A stretch of 7,274 nucleotides of DNA from an uncultured Prevotella sp. (GCA_905211345.1 CAJMAO010000078.1:1-7274), one strand, 5' to 3'. Shown: positions 1 through 6,416, numbered from the stretch's first letter. Numbers and translations are program-made. The notes: generated by a model not told the origin, from the sequence alone.

Positions 1-20
1 TCCATGAACCATTATAATGT

Positions 21-28
21 CAAGTTTG
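21..28 (+). promoter_or_regulatory. Possible Bacteroidetes -7 box before the GH3 remnant
   Basis: The bases CAAGTTTG, followed by C, match the Bacteroidetes -7 consensus TAnnTTTG at five of the six fixed positions. The box lies about 105 bases before the presumed GH3 start. The matching -33 element would fall at or before the window edge and cannot be assessed. If real, it could also serve manA, since no good -7 box is visible in the 48 bases between the remnant and manA. Confidence 0.25.
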
Positions 29-132
29 CAACGGTATAATTAACTAGAGCCACGGATAAGAAACGCCCTTGCAGCAACCCGTCTGTGGCGTTGCGGACGC
101 AATGGGGCCGACATATAAAACACACGATTATT

Positions 133-504
133 ATGGACAAATTGAGAAACATGGCAGTGGTGTCGGCCTTGTGTGCCGGCGCATGTATTGCATCGGCAGG
201 CCCTATAGTGCCACCGGCCATCAAGCCTGACCCGGCAATCGAGGCTGACATACAGGCGTGGCTGAAGCGTATGACGCTGGATGAGAAGGTAGGGCAGATG
301 TGTGAAATAACCATCGACGTAGTGACCGACTTCGACAAGAGCCGTACCGACGGCTTTACATTGAGCGAGGCCAAGCTCGACACTGTAATCGGAAAATACA
401 AAGTAGGCTCGCTGCTCAACGTGCCCTTCATACTTGCTTGCGGCGGCGAAAGTGTTACCGTGACGTGCAGCGAGACGAAAGCGTGGGATACGCCGAACCG
501 CTGA
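133..504 (+). pseudogene. Truncated glycoside hydrolase family 3 (beta-glucosidase type) remnant
   Basis: The frame begins with a signal peptide (hydrophobic stretch at about residues 7-20, likely cleavage after ASA at about 20-22). The N-terminal signature of exported Bacteroidetes GH3 beta-glucosidases/xylosidases follows: a helix containing WLKRMTLDEKVGQMCEIT (43-60), then DVVTDF and VGSLLNVP (91-98). After residue 98 the expected GH3 continuation is lost. About 25 unrecognisable residues, rich in Cys and Thr, precede a TGA stop. The protein is 123 residues where the family is usually 700 or more, so the (alpha/beta)8 catalytic domain with its Asp nucleophile and the C-terminal domains are absent. 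I chose the ATG at 133 over the in-frame ATG at 85 because it puts Lys and Arg just before the hydrophobic core. The likely origin is an internal deletion or other break near base 425. The product cannot be an active glycosidase. An assembly error at the junction is an alternative. Confidence 0.75.
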
Positions 505-552
505 AATCACCGACAATAAACATGCTACAGACTATAAAAAAACAACCATAAT

Positions 553-1518
553 ATGCAACCGATAAAATTCAGGCCGATACTCAAAGAGACGCTTTGGGGC
601 GGCGGAAAAATAGCTAAATTCAAGCATATCGGCGGCCAAGAGGGCCGCAGGATAGGCGAGAGCTGGGAAATATCAGGGGTAAGCGGCAACGAGAGTGTGG
701 CCGTGGAAGGCCCTTGCGAGGGCAAGACGCTGGCGCAAATCACGGCCGAGATGAAAGCGGAACTTGTGGGGCGCGATAATTACCGGCGCTTCGGCGACAC
801 ATTCCCGCTGCTTGTCAAGTTCATCGATGCCGCCCGGCAGCTCTCCGTGCAGGTGCATCCAGACGACGCTACGGCTCAACGCCACGGCATGAAGAACGGC
901 AAGACGGAGATGTGGTACATAATGGACTCTGAGCCTTACGCAACGTTGCGTTGCGGCCTTAGGAGCGAACTGTCGCCCGAAAGGTACGAACAGATGGTGG
1001 CTGACGGCACAATATGTGACGCCATAGCCGAATATCAGGTGAAGGCCGGCGACTGTTTCTTCATTCCGGCGGGGCGCGTCCACAGCATAGGGGCTGGATG
1101 CCTGCTGGCCGAGATACAGCAGACGTCTGACGCGACATACCGCATATTCGACTTCAACCGTGTCGGTAAGGACGGCCGGCCGCGCGAACTGCACACAAGG
1201 CTGGCCGCCGAATGTATCGATTACACAGTGGAGAGCGACTACCGCACACGCTATACCCCGGTGAAAAACGGGGGCGCGCAGCTAGTGAAAAGCAAGTTTT
1301 TCACCACCAGCGTATACGATATTGACTCAAGGTTGAGGCTCGATTATTCGCGGCTTGACAGTTTCGTGATACTTATCGGTCTGAAAGGAGAGGCCGTGCT
1401 GACCGACAATGGGGGTGGCACCGTTACGCTGCGCGGAGGGGAGACCGTGCTTGTGCCGGCCATGACGACGGCATTGCAGGTGGAGGGAGAAATCAAGATG
1501 CTTGAGACTTACGTGTGA
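553..1518 (+). CDS. manA: Mannose-6-phosphate isomerase, type I, zinc-dependent
   Basis: This cytoplasmic enzyme interconverts mannose 6-phosphate and fructose 6-phosphate. It links mannose catabolism to glycolysis and supplies precursors for GDP-mannose and GDP-fucose glycans. The 321-residue length fits the short bacterial (Bacillus ManA-like) cupin form. Visible motifs are the N-terminal LKETLWGGGKI (10-20), GESWEIS (35-41), LSVQVHPDD (97-105), GKTEMWYI (116-123) and FFIPAGRVHSIGAGCLLAEIQQ (169-190). The expected zinc ligands are all present: Gln100, His102, Glu119 and His177. Arg197 in the RIFDF segment is in the right place for the family's conserved active-site Arg. The start is the ATG at 553, directly before the conserved N-terminus. 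No Shine-Dalgarno site is visible. The gene follows the GH3 remnant by 48 bases in the same direction and ends before a strong hairpin terminator. A carbohydrate-use context is suggested only by that remnant. Confidence 0.95.
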   Translation: MQPIKFRPILKETLWGGGKIAKFKHIGGQEGRRIGESWEISGVSGNESVAVEGPCEGKTLAQITAEMKAELVGRDNYRRFGDTFPLLVKFIDAARQLSVQVHPDDATAQRHGMKNGKTEMWYIMDSEPYATLRCGLRSELSPERYEQMVADGTICDAIAEYQVKAGDCFFIPAGRVHSIGAGCLLAEIQQTSDATYRIFDFNRVGKDGRPRELHTRLAAECIDYTVESDYRTRYTPVKNGGAQLVKSKFFTTSVYDIDSRLRLDYSRLDSFVILIGLKGEAVLTDNGGGTVTLRGGETVLVPAMTTALQVEGEIKMLETYV

Positions 1519-1541
1519 GTGATGCAGGCAAGAGACAAAAG

Positions 1542-1576
1542 AGGAACGCTCATTAAGGGCGTTCCTTTTGCTTTTC
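1542..1576 (+). terminator. Intrinsic terminator of manA, probably bidirectional
   Basis: AGGAACGC (1542-1549) pairs perfectly with GCGTTCCT (1559-1566) across a 9-base loop. TTTTGCTTTT follows on the + strand. The stem starts 24 bases after the manA stop codon. Read on the minus strand, the same stem is followed by CTTTTGTCTC, so it could also end dgt transcripts, whose stop lies 98 bases before it. The rest of the manA-dgt gap (about 1577-1663) shows nothing recognisable. Confidence 0.85.
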
Positions 1577-1663
1577 GCAGGAAAAACATTGTACGGCCGC
1601 TTGCTGAAAGGCTTGGCGCATGTCGTTGTCCTTTTTCTGCAGGTTGTTAACCGGTTTGCGATG

Positions 1664-3007
1664 TCACACAATCGGCAGGCTTATGCCGTTGATTTTCTGG
1701 TACACATCGAGGGCGTAAACGTCGGTCATGCCGCTTATATAGTCGATAACGGCCATCAGGCGTGTCTCCAAGTCGGGCGAGTCGATGTCGTACTGGCTGC
1801 TCACCCTGCTTATCAACTGTCGCGAGTAGAAGCGCGTGGGGTTGCACGCGGCATCGACCATAGCCTCCATGAGTGTGGCCATTATGCGGTAACCGCTCAG
1901 TTCCACGTCAAGTACAGGTTTGCTTTTGTATATCTTATCCTTTGATAAGGTGGCGCATTTTTGGTAGGCTTCGGCCAGTCTTGGTTCCATGTTGTCAACC
2001 AGTCCGCCTTTAAATCGCCCTTCCAAAATGTCGTTTTCATGGCAGACGAATGTATCTACGCACGCCCTTTCAAGTGCGCCGATTACGCAGGCACGCATGT
2101 AAACCACGCGCTCATTCTCGTCGGTGATGCCTTCGTCCTTTATTCTTTGCCGTATCTTGTCTTGTGCTTTTTCATCGAAGAAACCTAGGAAAAGACGCTC
2201 CGTGTCATCGTATGACACGATTTTCAGCTTGTGTGCGTCCTCGATGTCCATTATTTCGTAGCAAATATCGTCGGCGGCTTCGACCAGATACACTAACGGG
2301 TGTCGCGCGTATTCCAACGGCTGGCCTTCGGCCGACTTGCGCTTTATGCCCAATTCATCCGCGATTTTCTTGTAAATGCCGCTTTCCGAAGTGAAAAAGC
2401 CGAATTTGCCGTGCCCGTTTTCCGCCAATGTCGACGCGAAAGGGTACTTCACTATCGATGCCAGTGTTGTGTAGGTCATCACGAATCCGCCTTCGCGCCG
2501 TCCTTTGAAGCGGTGGGCCAACAGGCGAAAGGCGTTGGCGTTGCCCTCGAAATGGGTTATGTCAGCCCAGAACCCGGGGCTTACCTTGTCTTTCAACATG
2601 CAGCCTGCGCCTTCGGTGAAGAATGTCTGTATGGCTTTCTCGCCCGAATGTCCGAACGGAGGGTTGCCCATGTCATGGGCGAGACATGCCGTGCTTACTA
2701 TTGTTCCTATCTGCGGAAACAGCGTATGTTTGAGTTCGGGGCGTGATTTCATTATGGCGTTGGCCACGTCGTTGCCAAGCGACATCCCTACACTGGCCAC
2801 CTCGAGACTGTGGGTCAGCCTGTTGTGTACGAAGACGCTGCCCGGCAGAGGGAATACTTGCGTCTTGTTCTGCATCCTTCTGAACGGCGCAGAGAATATC
2901 AGCCGGTCATAGTCACGCTTGAATTCGGGGCGCTCGTCGTGGCGTTCAGAGTGGCGGTACTCCTGCCCGAGCCGCTTGTTGGATATAAGTTTTTCCCAAA
3001 TCATCAT
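1664..3007 (-). CDS. dgt: dGTP triphosphohydrolase (dGTPase), HD superfamily
   Basis: Enzymes of this family hydrolyse dGTP, and in some members other dNTPs, to the deoxynucleoside plus triphosphate, and so help set the dNTP pool. The 447-residue length is typical of the Bacteroidetes form. Visible signatures are FSAPFRRMQNKTQVFPLPGS (38-57), NRLTHSLEVASVG (62-74), CLAHDMGNPPFGHSGE (108-123) and HFEGNANAFRLL (152-163). VEAADDICYEIMDIEDA (242-258) completes the set. The expected metal-binding HD set is intact: His66, His111, Asp112 and an Asp at 246 or 247. His120 and Glu123 also fit conserved positions. Two consecutive ATG codons (3007 and 3004) could start translation, and the difference is one residue. 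The gene is convergent with manA and divergent from dut. A predicted promoter lies about 180 bases upstream, so the mRNA would carry a long leader containing the inverted repeat. The true substrate range cannot be read from the sequence. Confidence 0.95.
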   Translation of the reverse strand: MMIWEKLISNKRLGQEYRHSERHDERPEFKRDYDRLIFSAPFRRMQNKTQVFPLPGSVFVHNRLTHSLEVASVGMSLGNDVANAIMKSRPELKHTLFPQIGTIVSTACLAHDMGNPPFGHSGEKAIQTFFTEGAGCMLKDKVSPGFWADITHFEGNANAFRLLAHRFKGRREGGFVMTYTTLASIVKYPFASTLAENGHGKFGFFTSESGIYKKIADELGIKRKSAEGQPLEYARHPLVYLVEAADDICYEIMDIEDAHKLKIVSYDDTERLFLGFFDEKAQDKIRQRIKDEGITDENERVVYMRACVIGALERACVDTFVCHENDILEGRFKGGLVDNMEPRLAEAYQKCATLSKDKIYKSKPVLDVELSGYRIMATLMEAMVDAACNPTRFYSRQLISRVSSQYDIDSPDLETRLMAVIDYISGMTDVYALDVYQKINGISLPIV

Positions 3008-3026
3008 TTTTTTGTTTATTGTTGGA

Positions 3027-3158
3027 GGAGTTAGGAGTAAAGGAGTAAGTGGAAATGTATTTCCCTTAATAATGTTGAGGAAATATAACTGCTTGTAACA
3101 GGCTTACTTGTATTTTACTCTTCAAGGCATTTCTACTTACTACTTTACTCCTCACTCC
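3027..3158. repeat. Long imperfect inverted repeat in the dgt leader
   Basis: The left arm (3027-3057) and the reverse complement of the right arm (3128-3158) agree at 28 of 31 bases, with 70 bases between them. Each arm is itself a degenerate tandem array of units like GGAGTTA, GGAGTAAA and GGAGTAA, ending in GGAAATG (left) or AGAAATG (right, on its reverse complement). Smaller symmetric pieces lie inside. GGAAAT-GT-ATTTCC (3051-3064) is a near-contiguous palindrome, and TATTTCC (3058-3064) can also pair with GGAAATA (3079-3085). No target-site duplication or open frame is visible. It resembles a REP- or MITE-like intergenic palindrome, but I cannot assign a family. It lies between the dgt start and its predicted promoter, so it would be transcribed as a leader hairpin. 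Confidence 0.8.
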
Positions 3159-3176
3159 TTCCCTTCTTAAAAATAC

Positions 3177-3187
3177 TTGCGCCGCAA
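3177..3187. repeat. Short palindrome at the predicted dgt transcription start
   Basis: TTGCG-C-CGCAA is a perfect palindrome of 5+1+5 bases. It overlaps the downstream half of the minus-strand -7 box and the expected dgt start of transcription. The position would suit an operator, or it may just be GC-rich initiation sequence. No regulator can be named. Confidence 0.35.
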
Positions 3188-3192
3188 AAGTA
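3185..3192 (-). promoter_or_regulatory. Predicted dgt promoter, Bacteroidetes -7 box
   Basis: On the minus strand these bases read TACTTTTG, followed by C, an exact match to the Bacteroidetes -7 consensus TAnnTTTG. Transcription would start near 3175-3180, giving a dgt leader of about 170 bases. No clear TTTG -33 element is seen at the usual spacing, though the upstream region is AT-rich. Confidence 0.6.
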
Positions 3193-3257
3193 ATCTAAAA
3201 ATGGCTAATTTCTTTCTTTTTAGCGATAAAAACATCCTTTATCTGAATATTATTCGT

Positions 3258-3265
3258 TACTTTTG
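3258..3265 (+). promoter_or_regulatory. Predicted dut operon promoter, Bacteroidetes -7 box
   Basis: TACTTTTG, followed by CA, matches the Bacteroidetes -7 consensus TAnnTTTG exactly. A TTTA at 3238-3241 is the nearest -33 candidate, but it is imperfect and its 16-base spacer is shorter than usual. The expected transcript start is about 20 bases before the dut ATG. The box sits roughly 65 bases from the opposing dgt box and has the same core sequence. Confidence 0.65.
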
Positions 3266-3292
3266 CACCTTATAATAAATAAAAGGACAAAG

Positions 3293-3730
3293 ATGATACA
3301 AGTGAAGGTTGTCAACCGCGGGCATCATCCGCTGCCTGCTTACGCCACGCCGCAGAGTGCTGGTATGGATCTGCGCGCCAATATCGACGCTCCCGTAACG
3401 TTGCGCCCTATGGAGCGAAAGCTCATTCCCACAGGACTTTACATGGCCCTGCCTGAAGGGTTTGAGGCGCAGGTTCGTCCGCGCAGCGGTCTTGCCTTGA
3501 AGCATGGCATAACCGTGCTGAACTCTCCGGGAACTATCGATGCCGACTATCGTGGCGAGGTAATGGTACTGCTGGTGAACTTGTCCGACAGCGATTTCAT
3601 CGTAAACGACGGCGAACGTATAGCCCAAATGGTAATCGCGCGGCATGAGACGGCCGCCTTCGCCGAAGTAGTTGAGCTTGACGAGACAGAGCGCGGTGCC
3701 GGCGGCTACGGCCATACGGGAGTGAAATGA
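3293..3730 (+). CDS. dut: dUTP diphosphatase (trimeric dUTPase)
   Basis: The enzyme hydrolyses dUTP to dUMP and pyrophosphate. This keeps uracil out of DNA and feeds thymidylate synthesis. The 145-residue protein carries all five motifs of the homotrimeric family in order: SAGMDLRA (22-29), RPRSGLALKHG (62-72) and NSPGTIDADYRGEV (77-90, with the expected catalytic Asp83). GERIAQMVI (107-115) and RGAGGYGHTG (134-143) complete the set. The last is the P-loop-like tail, with Tyr and His where many members have Phe and Ser. I chose the ATG at 3293 because AAGGA (3283-3287) lies five bases upstream and the protein then begins just before the family N-terminus. An in-frame TTG at 3263 lies inside the -7 box, so it cannot be on the transcript. 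It is the first gene of the operon, with 27 bases to the next start, and is divergent from dgt. Confidence 0.96.
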   Translation: MIQVKVVNRGHHPLPAYATPQSAGMDLRANIDAPVTLRPMERKLIPTGLYMALPEGFEAQVRPRSGLALKHGITVLNSPGTIDADYRGEVMVLLVNLSDSDFIVNDGERIAQMVIARHETAAFAEVVELDETERGAGGYGHTGVK

Positions 3731-3757
3731 CAATCTTTGCTTTATACGGATAAGATT

Positions 3758-5533
3758 ATGTTTAGGTTAGTTTCTTGCTTTTTAGCGTGCCTGTCGGCGG
3801 CTATCGCCCTAGTGGGTTGCGGCTCTCAGCAGTCGTCTGTGCCGTCCGGCTCCGCGTCAGGGGTGGCCGCCGTGCGTCTTCCGGCATTGAGCCATAACGA
3901 CAGCCTACGCTTCAGGGTGTATTACCTCGAGGCCGTGAAGCAGCAGGTGGGCGGCCATTTCGATGCCGCCTACGATCTTTTGCGCCATTGCCTTGACATC
4001 AATCCCAATGCAGCAGAGGCTTATTTCATGCTTTCTTTCTATGACGGCATACTTGAAAGCGACACTGTCGCCATGGCTGATGTTAAGAAAGCTTCGGAGC
4101 TTAATCCTTATAATAACGCCTATCTTGAGCGCCTCGGGGCGGGATACATAAGCATGAACAACCTAGGCGAGGCCACTAAGGCATACGAAAAGCTGGCCAA
4201 GAACTGTCCTGAGCGTTCAGATGTGCTTGACATTTTAGCCCAGCTTTACGGCCGGCAGAAAGATTATGACAACATGATAAAAGTGCTCGAGCGCATCGAG
4301 ACACTTGAAGGAGAGAACGAAGACCTTACGCTTGCCAAGATGCGCGTGTACTCCCTGCAGGGTAAGAAACAGGAAGAATTCAACGAGCTGAAAGCCATGT
4401 CGGAGAAATATCCTAACGATATGAACTACAGGGTGATGATGGGCAACTGGTTGTTGCAGAACGGCAAGCCCGACGAGGCTGGCCGGCAATATGCCGAAGT
4501 GTTGCAGGCCGACCCTGAGAACGTCATGGCTCGCATGTCGATGGTCGATTATTTCCGCACTACAGGGCAGGTCTTACGGGCAGACTCGTTGCAGGAGACC
4601 TTGTTGGTTGACACTAAGACTCCTGTGGAAAGCAAGATGACACTGATGCGTCAGGTTGTGGCTGACAACGAAAAGCATGGTGGTGACAGCACGGAAGTGC
4701 TCGACCTGTTCAGGAAAATACTCGCCCGGCCGCAGGAAACGGCCGACATGGCCGAGCTTTATGCAGCCTATATGACGCTGAAACGTATGCCGCAAGATTC
4801 TATCTCACGTGTGCTTGAAACGGTGCTAGCCATTGCTCCCGACAATGCCGCCGCCCGGTTGCAGCTCATACAGGCCGAATGGATGAAGCAAGACTTCGAC
4901 AGGGTAGCCGAGCTTTCACGCCAAGCTATAGACTATAACCCTGATGAAATGGCGTTTTATTATTTCCTTGGTTTCGCTTATGTGCAAAAAGACGATGACG
5001 ACAGCGCGCTCGACGTGTTCCGTAGGGGCGTCAGTCAGGCCGACGGACAGAGCAACGCAGAGCTTGCCTCGGACATGTATGCACTCATAGGCGACATCCT
5101 TCACGACAAAGGACGCGCCAATGAGGCTTACGCCGCCTATGATTCCTGCTTGCAATGGAAGGACGACAACCTAGGCTGCCTTAACAACTACGCTTACTAT
5201 TTGTCTGAGGAAAACCAACAGTTGGAGAAAGCCGCGCAGATGAGTTACCGCACGGTGCAGGCCGAACCGGATAATCCTACGTTCTTAGATACTTACGCTT
5301 GGATACTGTTCAGGCAAAAGAAATATGCCGAGGCGCAGCAATATGCCGACATGGCGCTTGAGAATGACACAACGAAAAGTGCTGTAATAATCGAACACGC
5401 AGGTGATATTCATGCCATGAACGGCGACATTGGCGGCGCGTTGAGGTATTGGCAGGAAGCTTTGGATGCCGGTTCTGAAAACGATAAGGCAATAAGAAGG
5501 AAAATAAAACTAAAGAAATATGTGGAAGAATAA
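3758..5533 (+). CDS. TPR-repeat outer-membrane or periplasmic lipoprotein
   Basis: The 591-residue protein is built almost wholly of tetratricopeptide repeats, helical hairpins that hold protein partners. No enzyme domain is visible. A lipoprotein signal peptide ends in the lipobox LVGC, with the lipidated Cys at residue 21. I therefore prefer the ATG at 3758 to a TTG 21 bases upstream. TPR-like units are clear at about 52-150, 150-255, 365-425 and 436-575. Typical signatures include HFDAAYDLLRHCLDINPNAAEAY (67-89), EAGRQYAEVLQADPENV (240-256) and KKYAEAQQYADMALEND (521-537). The middle (about 260-360) is more degenerate. The segment after Cys21, GSQQSS, lacks the acidic residues of the Bacteroidetes surface-export signal, which suggests it faces the periplasm. 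The end overlaps the next gene by 14 bases, suggesting translational coupling. From context it may scaffold an envelope complex, but the actual function is unknown. Confidence 0.9.
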   Translation: MFRLVSCFLACLSAAIALVGCGSQQSSVPSGSASGVAAVRLPALSHNDSLRFRVYYLEAVKQQVGGHFDAAYDLLRHCLDINPNAAEAYFMLSFYDGILESDTVAMADVKKASELNPYNNAYLERLGAGYISMNNLGEATKAYEKLAKNCPERSDVLDILAQLYGRQKDYDNMIKVLERIETLEGENEDLTLAKMRVYSLQGKKQEEFNELKAMSEKYPNDMNYRVMMGNWLLQNGKPDEAGRQYAEVLQADPENVMARMSMVDYFRTTGQVLRADSLQETLLVDTKTPVESKMTLMRQVVADNEKHGGDSTEVLDLFRKILARPQETADMAELYAAYMTLKRMPQDSISRVLETVLAIAPDNAAARLQLIQAEWMKQDFDRVAELSRQAIDYNPDEMAFYYFLGFAYVQKDDDDSALDVFRRGVSQADGQSNAELASDMYALIGDILHDKGRANEAYAAYDSCLQWKDDNLGCLNNYAYYLSEENQQLEKAAQMSYRTVQAEPDNPTFLDTYAWILFRQKKYAEAQQYADMALENDTTKSAVIIEHAGDIHAMNGDIGGALRYWQEALDAGSENDKAIRRKIKLKKYVEE

Positions 5534-6416
5534 CGGCAAGCTGTCATGCTGCATGGCGCTTCTTGCGATGTCGCTCTTGCTTGTTTCGTGCGGCTCGAAG
5601 AAGACTTTAATAGACGGTTCGACATCAGCTACAGGCATGGCGAAGGCTGGAGTGTCTGTCGATGAACGCAATATCGACTTTATGCGTAAGGTTTATGACA
5701 ACGAAGTCTATACCCGCAACATTGCGTCAAAAATCAAGTTTACGATTCATACGGGGTCAAAAGACCTGTCGGTGAGCGGTTCGTTGAGGATGAAAAAAGA
5801 CGAGGTGATACGCATACAGCTCACTCCGTTCGGCCTTATGGAGGTGGGACGCCTTGAGTTTGCCAAGGATTATGTGCTTCTTATGGACCGTATCAACAAG
5901 GAATATGTTAAGGCCAGTTACGCCGATGTTGACTTCTTGCGGAAAAACGGGCTTGACTTTTATGCGCTGCAAGCCTTGTTTTGGAACCAGCTGTTCGTGC
6001 CCGGCGAGCAGAAAATCACTGATTCTTCGTTGAAAAAGTTTGGTGTGACGTTCAATGACGCCGTTGCCAATACCATAGTATCGCTGAAGCGGGGCAGCAT
6101 GGAGTACCGTTGGAACGCGGACAAGACCAGCGGACAGATACGTTCCGTTGACGTAACATACAGCGGAAAGTCGTCAGGTAAGACTACCGTGACATGTAAT
6201 TACGGCTCGTTCAAGCCTTTAGGGAGTAAGAAATTCCCTACCGACATAACGCTGATGATGAAAAGCGACGCGGTGAAAAACGGCAAGAGAATGAGTGTCA
6301 ATATATCGCTTAACGACATTGATACTGCCGGCGATTGGGAGACTTATACCTCGGTGTCTGACAAATACAGCCAGGTGAGCGTGACAGACTTGATGAACCG
6401 ACTTTTGAAAATGTAA
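5520..6416 (+). CDS. DUF4292 family lipoprotein, LolB-like pattern
   Basis: The 298-residue protein has a type II signal peptide with lipobox LVSC (lipidated Cys24). It matches what I recall of the Bacteroidetes DUF4292 family. The mature part alternates polar and hydrophobic residues as in a beta-rich fold. SGSLRMKKDEVIRIQLTPFG (86-105) is followed by LMEVGRLEFAKDYVLLMDRI (106-125) and NKEYVKASY (126-134). That layout resembles LolA/LolB proteins, which carry lipoproteins to and into the outer membrane: a strand, a Pro-Phe-Gly turn, another strand, then an aspartate and a Tyr-containing segment. Several further strands follow to the C-terminus. The link to LolB is my inference from pattern, not a search. 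Cys24 is followed by GSKKT, without acidic residues, consistent with a periplasm-facing lipoprotein. The start overlaps the TPR gene and the stop abuts the next ATG. No experimental role can be assigned. Confidence 0.88.
   Translation: MWKNNGKLSCCMALLAMSLLLVSCGSKKTLIDGSTSATGMAKAGVSVDERNIDFMRKVYDNEVYTRNIASKIKFTIHTGSKDLSVSGSLRMKKDEVIRIQLTPFGLMEVGRLEFAKDYVLLMDRINKEYVKASYADVDFLRKNGLDFYALQALFWNQLFVPGEQKITDSSLKKFGVTFNDAVANTIVSLKRGSMEYRWNADKTSGQIRSVDVTYSGKSSGKTTVTCNYGSFKPLGSKKFPTDITLMMKSDAVKNGKRMSVNISLNDIDTAGDWETYTSVSDKYSQVSVTDLMNRLLKM

Noticed and set aside
12..516. Two minus-strand open frames of 139 and 158 codons opposite the GH3 remnant
   Set aside because: They lie antisense to a segment with clear GH3 homology and show no recognisable domains, so they are shadows of its codon bias.
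673..1194. A 173-codon minus-strand open frame inside manA
   Set aside because: It is fully antisense to conserved zinc-site motifs of manA and has no recognisable domain.
133..1518. A mannan- or glucan-utilisation locus formed by GH3 and manA
   Set aside because: Only a broken GH3 and a housekeeping isomerase are present. There are no SusC/SusD genes, transporters or regulators in view, so adjacency alone is weak evidence.
1568..3034. Several plus-strand open frames (up to 148 codons) across dgt
   Set aside because: The minus strand encodes an intact HD-domain dGTPase throughout. The plus-strand translations are low-complexity shadows without family motifs.
3040..3135. Tiny frames starting at the ATG that ends each repeat arm (after GGAG-like sequence)
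   Set aside because: They encode only two to four residues (ATG CCT TGA on the minus strand, ATG TAT TTC CCT TAA on the plus strand). A regulatory upstream frame is possible, but chance explains them as well.
3027..3158. The inverted repeat as a CRISPR array or transposon end pair
   Set aside because: The arms are inverted rather than regularly spaced direct repeats. The 70-base interior has no open frame, and no flanking target-site duplication is visible.
3257..3733. A 158-codon minus-strand open frame opposite dut
   Set aside because: It covers the same bases as a dUTPase with all five motifs, and runs through the dut promoter.
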